This document shows positions 1 to 6,349 of a stretch of DNA of 6,349 nt, piece after piece (the stretch's first letter is position 1; every line of letters begins with the position of its first letter). A program made the translations under genes and the position numbers. The stretch lies in NCBI GenBank assembly GCA_020028535.1, contig JAIBHM010000111.1, positions 1 to 6,349 on the forward strand. The letters are read 5' to 3'. This DNA is from Armatimonadota bacterium (GTDB lineage Bacteria > Sysuimicrobiota > Sysuimicrobiia > Sysuimicrobiales > Kaftiobacteriaceae). The notes below the pieces were generated by a model. The model was not told the origin of the DNA and ran no database searches. It saw only the letters and a list, made by a program, of their open reading frames with translations.

Positions 1-1119
1 CCCGGACCGCTCGTAGCGGTACATTCGACCGAGCTCCGCGATCCGCACCGGGAGGTCGCGGTACGAGTGCTGGTCCTGCTTGTAGATCATGATGTGGTGC
101 GGGCAGTTCATCGGCTTGAGCACGAGCTGCTCGTGATCGACCTCTATCGGCGGATACATGTTCTCGCGGAAATGCTCCCAGTGCCCTGAAATCTTGTACA
201 GCGTAGAGGACGCCAGATCGGGGGCGTAGACGTGCTCGTAGCCGTGGCGCAGCTCCACGTCGATAATGTAATTCTCGAGGATGCGCCGGATCGTCGCCCC
301 ACGGGGTAGCCACAGCGGGAGTCCCTGCCCCACCTCCTCGGCGAATGCAAAGAGCTTCAACTCGCGGCCGAGGCGGCGGTGGTCGCGCCGCTTCGCCTCC
401 TCCTGCATGCGCACGAACTCGTCCAATTGCTCTTGGCGGGGGAACGTAATCCCGTAAATACGCGACAGCATCTCACGATGCTCGTCCCCCCGCCAGTACG
501 CCCCACCGGTGCTGAGCAGCTTGATCGCCTTGATCAGTCCTGTGCGGGGCAGATGTGGACCGCGGCACATGTCGCTGAACCCGTCTTGCCGATAAAAGGA
601 GACCCGAGCATCGGGGATGTCCTGGCGCAGCAGCTCGACCTTGTACTTCTCCCCCATCTGTTCATACGTGCGGATGGCTTCATCGCGAGGGATTTCCACA
701 CGTTCGATGGGCAGATCTTTCTTGGCAAGCTCGCGCATCCGCGCCTCGATCCGTTCCAGGTCCTCGGGCGTAAACGGGCGGCCGATGTCGATGTCGTAGT
801 AAAAGCCTTGATCGATCGGCGGGCCAATAGCGAGCTTGGCCTCCGGGAACAATTCCTTGACGGCCTGGGCCATGAGATGGGCGGACGAATGCCAGTAGAC
901 CTCCCGTCCTTCAGGTTGGTCGAAGCCGAGGAATTCTACCCGCGCGTCCTCGTCGAGGCGAGCGGCCAGATCCCGGACGGCGTCGTTCACCTTCGCCGCG
1001 AAGGCATCGGCCCGCCCGGCGTCCCGGGCCACCTGCGCCAGTGGCACCCCGCGATCATATTCGCGGCGGCTCCCGTCGGGGAACGTCACTGTGATCCGGC
1101 TCACCTTGACGCTGCTCAT
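1..1119 (-). CDS. thrS: threonyl-tRNA synthetase, N-terminal part (runs off the left edge)
   Basis: Cytoplasmic class II aminoacyl-tRNA synthetase that charges tRNA-Thr with threonine and removes mis-attached serine. The ATG at 1119-1117 follows a strong SD (GGAGGGAG), and the frame stays open to base 1, giving 373 of the usual ~640 residues. Visible parts in order: a TGS domain (about 5-65, with PDGS at 14-17); the editing domain with HSSAH at 77-81 and DMCRGPH at 183-189, which supply the editing-site His and Cys residues; then the start of the catalytic core, with MNCPHH at 337-342 (Cys339 matches the first zinc ligand, Cys334 in E. coli) and motif 2 ending YRYERSG (Arg368). The other two zinc ligands, motif 3 and the anticodon-binding domain lie outside the window. 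It is preceded by a threonine-type T-box leader, which independently supports the call. Confidence 0.98.
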   Translation of the reverse strand, partial: MSSVKVSRITVTFPDGSRREYDRGVPLAQVARDAGRADAFAAKVNDAVRDLAARLDEDARVEFLGFDQPEGREVYWHSSAHLMAQAVKELFPEAKLAIGPPIDQGFYYDIDIGRPFTPEDLERIEARMRELAKKDLPIERVEIPRDEAIRTYEQMGEKYKVELLRQDIPDARVSFYRQDGFSDMCRGPHLPRTGLIKAIKLLSTGGAYWRGDEHREMLSRIYGITFPRQEQLDEFVRMQEEAKRRDHRRLGRELKLFAFAEEVGQGLPLWLPRGATIRRILENYIIDVELRHGYEHVYAPDLASSTLYKISGHWEHFRENMYPPIEVDHEQLVLKPMNCPHHIMIYKQDQHSYRDLPVRIAELGRMYRYERSG

Positions 1120-1132
1120 CTCGACTCCCTCC

Positions 1133-1169
1133 AAAAAACACAACGCCCCGTCCACTTCTGGGACGGGGC
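1133..1169 (-). terminator. intrinsic terminator of the thrS T-box leader
   Basis: A perfect 9-bp GC-rich stem, GCCCCGTCC (1169-1161) with GGACGGGGC (1153-1145) and a 7-nt loop, is followed by GTTG and then a TGTTTTTT tract (1140-1133). It lies directly 3' of the T-box motif, as expected for the default OFF structure when tRNA-Thr is charged. The first SD base follows the last T directly. Confidence 0.95.
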
Positions 1170-1172
1170 GCA

Positions 1173-1188
1173 CCCGCGGTTCCACCCT
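1173..1188 (-). promoter_or_regulatory. T-box sequence (antiterminator, tRNA acceptor-end binding)
   Basis: This is the 14-16 nt core motif AGGGTGGAACCGCGGG. The UGGA bulge pairs with the tRNA 5'-NCCA-3' end. Because the variable base here is A, the cognate tRNA-Thr is predicted to have U at discriminator position 73. In the antiterminator state this segment is kept from helping the terminator, which follows 3 bases later. Confidence 0.95.
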
Positions 1189-1380
1189 GGTTCCGCCGCG
1201 CATTGCGCGGCAGCGCTTTACCTCCGTTACGGGGAGGTCCGGCCTGCCCTACTCGTGACTTCGGGCGGCAGCTCTGAGGAGGTCTTCAGCCGGTCGCTCG
1301 AGGGAGGTTCACACCCAGGACCTCCCCTCGCTCTGCGACGCGATGGCCGGCTTACTCGTCCTCGTCCTCGCTTCAGCCGC

Positions 1381-1408
1381 AGTATAACACCCGCAAGAAG
1401 GCTGTCAA
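1381..1408 (-). promoter_or_regulatory. housekeeping sigma-type promoter for the thrS leader
   Basis: The -35 box is TTGACA (1408-1403), a consensus match. The spacer is 16 bp. The -10 box is TATACT (1386-1381), preceded by TG plus one base, which makes an extended -10. The predicted start of transcription is near 1374, just before Stem I of the T-box RNA. The match is stronger than any other promoter-like sequence in the window. Confidence 0.9.
1383..1388 (+). promoter_or_regulatory. candidate -10 box for the secreted-protein gene, overlapping the thrS -10
   Basis: TATAAC on the plus strand overlaps the thrS -10 (TATACT on the minus strand) because the core is nearly symmetrical. No convincing -35 box is seen 16-18 bp upstream, so this is only a candidate start for the plus-strand gene. 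It would give a 5' leader of roughly 90 nt. No better plus-strand promoter was found between 1389 and 1468. Confidence 0.3.
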
Positions 1409-1468
1409 CCTCAGTGAACCCGAGACCCGATGGCCGCGTTTATCCAAAGGTCCGAAGACATGCGAGGC

Positions 1469-1474
1469 AGGAGG
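1469..1474 (+). promoter_or_regulatory. ribosome binding site deciding the start of the secreted-protein gene
   Basis: AGGAGG is a perfect anti-SD complement, with 8 nt before the ATG at 1483. It fixes the start here, although the same frame is open for 1.1 kb upstream across thrS. The signal peptide begins at this ATG. Confidence 0.92.
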
Positions 1475-1482
1475 TTTCGCAC

Positions 1483-2043
1483 ATGCGGTACGTCATGGTC
1501 GCACTGGGGCTGGCGCTGCTTCTGGCGTTTGTTTCCGCGGTTAGCGCCCAGCCGGGGCTCCCCCTGCAGGTAACTGTCAAGTATGTCGGCGGTGGCACGA
1601 ACGCGGTCACTGTGTCCGGCACGACCGTTCCCGGCACCGTGGTATCGGTGAAGGGGACGAGCAAAGTCGTCGATCGGACCGGAAAATTCTCACTCAGGTC
1701 GTCCCTGCCCGTATCCCTCGTAGCGGTCAAGGACAAGCACATCCGGCGGCTGAACCTGAACCTCCCGAGCGGGGCGACGAAGTGGCTGTCCTGGCTGACT
1801 GTGAACGCGAACCTCACCCAGATGAAGACGACGGTGGCGGGCGCGCTCACGATCAAGGATCACCCGTCGGCATCGGTTATCGTGGAGCACGTGGAAGCCG
1901 ACAAAATCGTCCAGGCCGGCGTGACCCAGGGGAAGTTCAGCCTGGGCTTCCCGCTGGTGCCGCGCGTCAACACGCTGAACTGGAAGCTGCGCTACGGCCT
2001 CCTCAGCTGGAACGCGCCGAGCCTGACCTTTACGGTTCAGTAG
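1483..2043 (+). CDS. small secreted protein with two beta-sandwich-like repeats, family unknown
   Basis: I do not recognise a family. The protein has 186 residues. Residues 1-22 form a signal peptide: a short N-region with Arg2, then a Leu/Ala/Val-rich core, with likely cleavage after VSA22 before QPG. No lipobox cysteine is seen; indeed there is no Cys in the protein. The mature part is rich in Val, Thr, Ser, Leu and Lys and looks all-beta. It contains two diverged copies of one pattern: TVSG...PGTVVSVKG...TGKFSL at about 43-71, then LNLNL, and TVAG...PSASVIVEHV...QGKFSL at about 117-154, then LNWKL. This resembles bacterial Ig-like or carboxypeptidase-regulatory-like sandwiches (G-x-V-x-PGA-V-V...G-x-F...), an inference from pattern only. 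It is expected outside the membrane, perhaps in binding or as an envelope component. Its stop overlaps the dtd stop by 14 bp on the opposite strand. No terminator is visible after it. Confidence 0.85.
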   Translation: MRYVMVALGLALLLAFVSAVSAQPGLPLQVTVKYVGGGTNAVTVSGTTVPGTVVSVKGTSKVVDRTGKFSLRSSLPVSLVAVKDKHIRRLNLNLPSGATKWLSWLTVNANLTQMKTTVAGALTIKDHPSASVIVEHVEADKIVQAGVTQGKFSLGFPLVPRVNTLNWKLRYGLLSWNAPSLTFTVQ

Positions 2044-2482
2044 GGGCCAGATCGAGAATCAAGGTCACCGGACCGTCGTTGTGAATCTCGACGGTCATCA
2101 TGGCCCGGAAGCGGCCGGTTGATACCGGCACGCCGAGCGCACGCAGGCGATCGTTGAACACCTGATACAAGGCTTCTGCACGTTCCGGAGGGGCGGCGTC
2201 GATGAAACTAGGCCGCCGTCCCTTCTCTGTGTTTCCGTAGAGGGTGAACTGGGACACGGAGAGGACGGCTCCGCCGGCGTCCAGGAGCGACCGGTTGAGC
2301 TTGCCTTCGTCGTCCCCGAAGATTCGCAGATGGGCAACCTTCTCCGCCAGCGCGGCGGCCTGCGCCTCAGTGTCACGCACGTGCACGCCGAGCAAGACGA
2401 CGTAGCCGCGGCCGATCTCACCCACAACCTCATTTCCGACCCGCACTTTCCCCTGGGTGACCCGCTGGACAACAGCCCGCAT
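2030..2482 (-). CDS. dtd: D-aminoacyl-tRNA deacylase
   Basis: Cytoplasmic chiral proofreading enzyme that hydrolyses D-aminoacyl-tRNAs (and Gly-tRNA-Ala), recycling tRNA and keeping D-amino acids out of proteins. The 150 residues fit the usual ~145-150. Both family signatures are present at their standard positions: SQFT at 77-80 and the Gly-cisPro motif NDGPVT at 135-140 (G137, P138). KGRRPSF (88-94) is also typical. The family's FGA-M segment reads FRAMM here (Arg126), a tolerable variant. The start is the ATG at 2482. Its SD, AGGAG (2494-2490), overlaps the stop codon of the upstream oxidoreductase with a 7-nt spacer, so the two are co-transcribed and probably coupled. The frame is open further upstream, but that extension lies inside the oxidoreductase gene and is not family sequence. 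It is the last gene seen in the operon and has no visible terminator. Confidence 0.96.
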   Translation of the reverse strand: MRAVVQRVTQGKVRVGNEVVGEIGRGYVVLLGVHVRDTEAQAAALAEKVAHLRIFGDDEGKLNRSLLDAGGAVLSVSQFTLYGNTEKGRRPSFIDAAPPERAEALYQVFNDRLRALGVPVSTGRFRAMMTVEIHNDGPVTLILDLAPTEP

Positions 2483-2492
2483 CCCGACGCTC

Positions 2493-3599
2493 CTATCCCC
2501 CCAGCTCGTAGCCTGTTCGGAGGATTCGTCCAGCCACCAGGTCGGCCACCAACTTTCCGGTCGCCGGACCCAGCGCAATGCCTGTCCCTTCATGGCCCGT
2601 GGCGAGAAGAAACCCTTGCGGCCCGGCCCAACCGATGAGCGGTCGGCCGAGATCGCAATAGGGCCGGAATCCGACGAGCACCGACTCTGGCCGGAGATCG
2701 CGGAGTGCAGGCACAAATCGTGCCGCACGGGTCCAGACGGAGGCGACAACTCCCGGATCAACATTGTGCTCGAATCCTTTGAACTCGCGGCTGCTCCCGA
2801 TGAGACATCCACCAGAGGGGGCTGGTTGCATCACAAACTCAAGTCCGCGGCCGTCGGTAGACGGCCGCGTCGCTTCTTCGTAGCCGAACTCAAGCATGGG
2901 ACGTGTCACGAGCCGCCGGGAGATCCGTACGATATGCCCCCGGCGTGGGCGGACGGGGACCGTGACGCCGGCCAGCCGGCCCACTTCCGCGGACCAGACG
3001 CCCGCCGCGCATACCACTGTCGCCGCGGGAATCCGTTCTGTCATCGTGCGGACAGCCATCACGCGATTCGTCTCGACTTCAATGTCCACGACGGGCTGAT
3101 GAGTAAGAACTTGCGCGCCGAGCGTCTCGGCGCGCTTCATAAGCGCGCGGCAGACCTGCGGGGGATCAACGACGGCGTCGCCCGGACAGTACAGCGCGCC
3201 GGCCAGATCAGGCGCCAGCATAGGCTCGAGGTCGTGCAGATTGCTGCGATCGAGCAACTCTACCGGAATGAACTCTCGCGCCCGCTCACACTGCGCACGA
3301 AGCATCTCAAGTTCGGACGGACTAGACGCGATGCTAAGTCCCCCGGTCGGCAGGATCCTCACACCGGCATCCTCCGCCAGCAAGTCGTATAAACGGCGGC
3401 TCTCAGACACCAGTCGATACGCTTCCCGTTCATCTCTCGCGTGGAGGATCACCCAGCCGCCGCTGGCGGATGCCGTGCCGGAGGCCACGTCCCCGCGGTC
3501 CAGCAAGACCACGCGATGGCCGTCGCGTGCGAGGAAGTAGGCGCATGAGGAGCCGATGACTCCAGCGCCGATCACCACGACGTCGGCAGACGCGCTCAA
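2493..3599 (-). CDS. FAD-dependent oxidoreductase of the DAO family (glycine oxidase / D-amino-acid or hydroxyproline dehydrogenase-like)
   Basis: Predicted flavoenzyme that oxidises an amine or amino acid. The substrate cannot be read from sequence. From the TTG start it has 368 residues, the usual size for ThiO/HcnC/sarcosine-oxidase-beta relatives. The N-terminus is a dinucleotide-binding fold: VVVIGAGVIG, GxGxxG at 11-16, with Asp34 at the end of strand 2 for the FAD ribose. SGTASASGGW follows near 40-49. The C-terminus carries the family's FAD-closing region: GFRPYCDLGRPLIG, then ATGHEGTGIALGPATG. No signal peptide or membrane segment is seen. The TTG (3599-3597) overlaps the upstream stop as TTGA, with a GGAG 11 nt before it. 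The frame extends to 3704, but that part would overlap the hydrolase gene by 100 bp and precedes the Rossmann strand, so I reject it. A GTG near the first beta strand is a less likely alternative start. A role in D-amino-acid removal is suggested only by the neighbouring dtd gene. Confidence 0.9.
   Translation of the reverse strand: MSASADVVVIGAGVIGSSCAYFLARDGHRVVLLDRGDVASGTASASGGWVILHARDEREAYRLVSESRRLYDLLAEDAGVRILPTGGLSIASSPSELEMLRAQCERAREFIPVELLDRSNLHDLEPMLAPDLAGALYCPGDAVVDPPQVCRALMKRAETLGAQVLTHQPVVDIEVETNRVMAVRTMTERIPAATVVCAAGVWSAEVGRLAGVTVPVRPRRGHIVRISRRLVTRPMLEFGYEEATRPSTDGRGLEFVMQPAPSGGCLIGSSREFKGFEHNVDPGVVASVWTRAARFVPALRDLRPESVLVGFRPYCDLGRPLIGWAGPQGFLLATGHEGTGIALGPATGKLVADLVAGRILRTGYELGG
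2846..2869. repeat. perfect 10-bp inverted repeat, 4-nt loop, inside the oxidoreductase gene
   Basis: CGCGGCCGTC (2846-2855) and GACGGCCGCG (2860-2869) are separated by GGTA. In the mRNA this makes a very stable hairpin in the codons for RPSTDGRG. No T-tract follows on either strand. In sequence this GC-rich it may be a by-product of codon choice. Confidence 0.8.
3113..3147. repeat. two overlapping perfect inverted repeats inside the oxidoreductase gene
   Basis: GCGCGCCGAG (3113-3122) pairs with CTCGGCGCGC (3126-3135) around a 3-nt loop. The second half of that right arm is reused in CGCGCTT (3131-3137) pairing with AAGCGCG (3141-3147) around CAT. The two hairpins are mutually exclusive. They lie in codons for MKRAETLGAQ, a common family segment, so a function is uncertain. 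Confidence 0.75.
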
Positions 3600-4878
3600 G
3601 TCAGTTGTCGCTCCGCCAGGAGATCGATGAGGAGCGCCGCCGTCCAGGAGAAATCCGCGCCGCCGAGTGCCTCGCCGGTAAAGGCATGATAATACTCGCT
3701 GCACCCCGTACGTGAGACCAGGCCCATCGTCGCTGCCCGTATCTCCGAGGCTTCAGCCTGCAGCCCCAGCGAGCGGAGGCCCTGGATGAGCATCCAGTTG
3801 ATGTTCACCCATGCGGGACCGCGCCAGTACTTTACAGGATCGAATCCGGCCTGATCGGGCGGCGTCGAAGGCAGCAACACAGTGCCGGCGCTCCGTGCAC
3901 GGTAGCGGGATAGCATCGCTTTCGCGCCGGCCGGATCCACCAGTCCTCCGTAGATGGCCATCAACCCTGCCACGGTGTCCACGGCGATTGGTCGCTGACC
4001 GCGGACATCGTAATCGCGGAACATCGCCGCCGAGGAATCCCACAGGGTCCGATGGTACGAATCCCTGAAGCGGCGAAGCGAAGCCTCATCGAATGCCCGC
4101 GGCCTGGCCAGCGCACCGGCCATCCGGTTGAGGTCGGCCGCCGAGCGGTACCACGCGGCGTTGAACAGCGCATCGTACACGGCAAACGGCGTACTGTTGA
4201 GGTAGGACCGCAGATCGTAGCGGTGCGCCGCGATGAGCTCGACCAGGTGCATGTAGAGATCGTAGTCACGCGTCGTGGGCCGGGCTGAGGCATCGACCAA
4301 TGTCGTGTCTACCCGCCGGTAGGGCCGCGACGGCTTGTAACCCTGCCCGACGACGAAGTCCCATCGCGGGCTGTTATCGAGACCGCTCTCCCACGGGTGC
4401 ACGATCACAATGAGCGGGCTCTCGCCGACGGTGCGATGCCGCGAGAAATACAGCAGCGCTTCGCGCAGCGGCTCAAACACCTGGGCCCACCACGCAAGAC
4501 GCCGGCGGAGATCCGGCTGCAACAGCCCCACGGCATAGACCGCACTGGCAAGGACCGGCGGCTGCGAGATACCGCTCGTGATCTGGGCGGCATCGCGCAC
4601 CGGCACTGCGCCCCACCACTCAGGCCCCGGCGCGTAGTCGGTGACCTGGGGATTGTAGCGGATGTGCGGAAGCATCCCGTTGATCCACTGGCCCGAGAGC
4701 AACGTCTCGATCTCGCGCACTGCGCGAACCCAATCGAGGTGCGCCCACCCAATGGCGATAAAGGCGCTGTCCCAGTTCCATTGATGAGGATACAGCCGGG
4801 GGCTCGGTTTGGTGTACCCGCCGACGTCGTTGCCTCGGAGGACCGCGGCGGCCTGCTGCTCCAAGGCCGCGTCTTCGC

Positions 4879-4882
<4 letters not shown>
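3596..4882 (-). CDS. GH63 glycoside hydrolase, mannosylglycerate/glucosylglycerate hydrolase-like
   Basis: Predicted (alpha/alpha)6-barrel inverting glycosidase of clan GH-G. The 428 residues match the compact bacterial GH63 enzymes that cleave mannosylglycerate or glucosylglycerate (about 420-445) and are shorter than GH37 trehalases. Evidence: PHQWNWDSAFIAIGW at 32-46, typical of that subgroup; HPWESGLDNSPRW at 162-174, where Asp169 aligns with the clan's general acid (ESGxDxSxRW in E. coli trehalase, Asp312); KYWRGPAWVNINW at 351-363; and SEYYHAFTGEALGG followed by FSWT, where Glu396 aligns with the general base (EKY, Glu496 in E. coli trehalase). There is no signal peptide, so it acts in the cytoplasm. 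The ATG overlaps the ATPase stop as ATGA with only a weak SD (GGAG about 15 nt upstream), suggesting translational coupling. With the ABC genes it forms an import-and-hydrolyse unit. An alpha-glucosidase or trehalase-like specificity remains possible. Confidence 0.88.
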
Positions 4883-5961
<1,079 letters not shown>

Positions 5962-5976
5962 GGCCTCCGACCTCCG

Positions 5977-6349
5977 TCAGCGTACCGTCACGCCCCACAA
6001 GGTGAGGAGATACCGGCGGATCAGAAAGATGATGATCAGCGCCGGCACGATCATGAAGAACCCTCCCGCGAAGCGGAAGTGCAGCGGCGCCCCCTGCCCC
6101 AGTACTGAGTCGATAATCAGGGCCGGAAGAGTGCGATTGTTCAACGTCAGGATGGTGGACGCAAACACTTCGTTCCACGAAAGCACGAACGTGAAGATTG
6201 CCGAGGCTGCCAGCCCCGGCAATGCCATGGGCAGCGTCACGCGGAAGAACGCCTGGAGGCGGCTGCTGCCCAGGGTCATGGCCGCCTCCTCGAGCTCGTA
6301 CGAAATCCCGATGAACACGCTGGTGACGATGACGGTGACGAACGGGATG
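5977..6349 (-). CDS. ABC sugar transporter permease, MalG type, C-terminal part (runs off the right edge)
   Basis: Membrane subunit of a CUT1 carbohydrate importer. The frame is open to the right edge, so the N-terminus lies outside; 123 residues are seen. The GTG near 6318 is an internal Val codon, not a start. The coupling loop that docks on the ATPase is clear: ELEEAAMTLGSS...FFRVTLPMALPGL (about 18-46 of the visible part), the classic EAA...G.........LP motif. It is preceded by the hydrophobic stretch IPFVTVIVTSVFIG and followed by two hydrophobic segments (AASAIFTFVLSW and GGFFMIVPALIIIFLI). It ends RRYLLTLWGVTVR, like MalG-type C-termini. It is first of the visible operon genes. The second permease and the solute-binding protein, if present, would lie further right. 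Confidence 0.95.
   Translation of the reverse strand, partial: IPFVTVIVTSVFIGISYELEEAAMTLGSSRLQAFFRVTLPMALPGLAASAIFTFVLSWNEVFASTILTLNNRTLPALIIDSVLGQGAPLHFRFAGGFFMIVPALIIIFLIRRYLLTLWGVTVR

Larger units (their letters stand above)
1131..1374 (-). ncRNA. T-box leader riboswitch (tRNA-Thr sensing) of thrS
   Basis: The 5' leader binds uncharged tRNA-Thr and then forms an antiterminator, so thrS is transcribed when charged tRNA is scarce. Canonical parts seen on the minus strand: Stem I with the loop-E halves AGTA (1356-1353) and GAA (1287-1285); the specifier codon ACC (1283-1281) one base after GAA, the same spacing as in B. subtilis glyQS; a GCCGG/CCGGC pairing closing the middle of Stem I; the apical element GGTGTGAACC; the Stem II-like stretch AGTAGGGCAGGCCGG; a Stem III hairpin CCTCC/GGAGG (1237-1221); and the conserved T-box AGGGTGGAACCGCGGG (1188-1173). 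ACC is a Thr codon, matching the downstream gene. The 5' end is inferred from the promoter and the 3' end is set at the SD. The fine pairing was done by eye. Confidence 0.96.

Noticed and set aside
379..1482. Long plus-strand frame upstream of, and in frame with, the secreted-protein gene
   Set aside because: It is antisense to thrS and its leader. The thrS reading has clear family motifs, while the perfect SD and signal peptide place the real start at 1483.
2071..2096. Perfect 8-bp inverted repeat GACCGTCG/CGACGGTC just after the secreted-protein stop, as a possible terminator
   Set aside because: No T-tract follows, the loop is 10 nt, and the bases encode the conserved NDGP region of dtd, so the symmetry is probably incidental.
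2483..2812. N-terminal extension of dtd by 110 residues
   Set aside because: DTD proteins start at the MRAVVQRV-like segment. The extension lies inside the oxidoreductase gene in another frame and makes the protein far too long.
2457..3392. Plus-strand 311-codon open frame
   Set aside because: It is antisense to the flavoenzyme and dtd genes, both of which carry strong motifs. The translation shows no recognisable domain and no SD.
3600..3704. N-terminal extension of the flavoenzyme by 35 residues
   Set aside because: It overlaps the hydrolase gene, is Arg/Gly-rich and unlike the family, and the FAD-binding strand already begins right after the TTG.
6316..6318. GTG as the start of a short 113-residue permease
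   Set aside because: The frame continues open to the edge with a hydrophobic segment, and the EAA loop lies too close to this codon for a full permease. The gene is simply cut by the window.

Overview
The window is GC-rich, tightly packed bacterial chromosome. It has six protein genes, with only about 10-15 bases or short overlaps between operon members. The thrS gene carries a canonical T-box leader riboswitch. That leader class is typical of Bacillota and is also found in Actinomycetota, Chloroflexota and Deinococcota, so a high-GC Gram-positive-like or related uncultured lineage is the best guess. I cannot name a genus. I see no mobile elements, tRNAs, rRNAs or CRISPR.

Layout: (1) 1-1119, minus strand: the N-terminal 373 residues of threonyl-tRNA synthetase (ThrS), running off the left edge. 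(2) 1120-1408: its control region, read on the minus strand. It holds a strong extended -10 promoter, a T-box leader with an ACC (Thr) specifier codon, an antiterminator/terminator pair, and a Shine-Dalgarno (SD) sequence right behind the terminator U-tract. (3) 1483-2043, plus strand: a small secreted protein with a signal peptide and two diverged beta-sandwich-like repeats, family not recognised. (4) 2030-6349, minus strand: one operon, transcribed right to left. It reads ABC sugar permease (partial, MalG type), MalK/UgpC-type ATPase, GH63 glycoside hydrolase resembling mannosylglycerate/glucosylglycerate hydrolases, FAD-dependent amine/amino-acid oxidoreductase, and D-aminoacyl-tRNA deacylase (dtd). 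Successive genes are 15 bp apart, overlap by 4 (ATGA), overlap by 4 (TTGA), and are 10 bp apart.

How it fits together: permease, ATPase and hydrolase look like an import-and-cleave unit for a small glycoside, plausibly a compatible solute such as glucosylglycerate or mannosylglycerate. The hydrolase has no signal peptide, so cleavage is expected in the cytoplasm after uptake. The oxidoreductase and dtd are translationally coupled downstream. A shared D-amino-acid theme is possible but unproven. ThrS is controlled separately by uncharged tRNA-Thr. The secreted-protein gene sits between the two units, divergent from thrS and convergent with dtd, overlapping dtd by 14 bp at their 3' ends.

The main points for follow-up are the complete T-box with a testable tRNA discriminator-base prediction, the GH63 enzyme inside an ABC operon, the coupled oxidase/dtd pair, and the unrecognised two-repeat exported protein.
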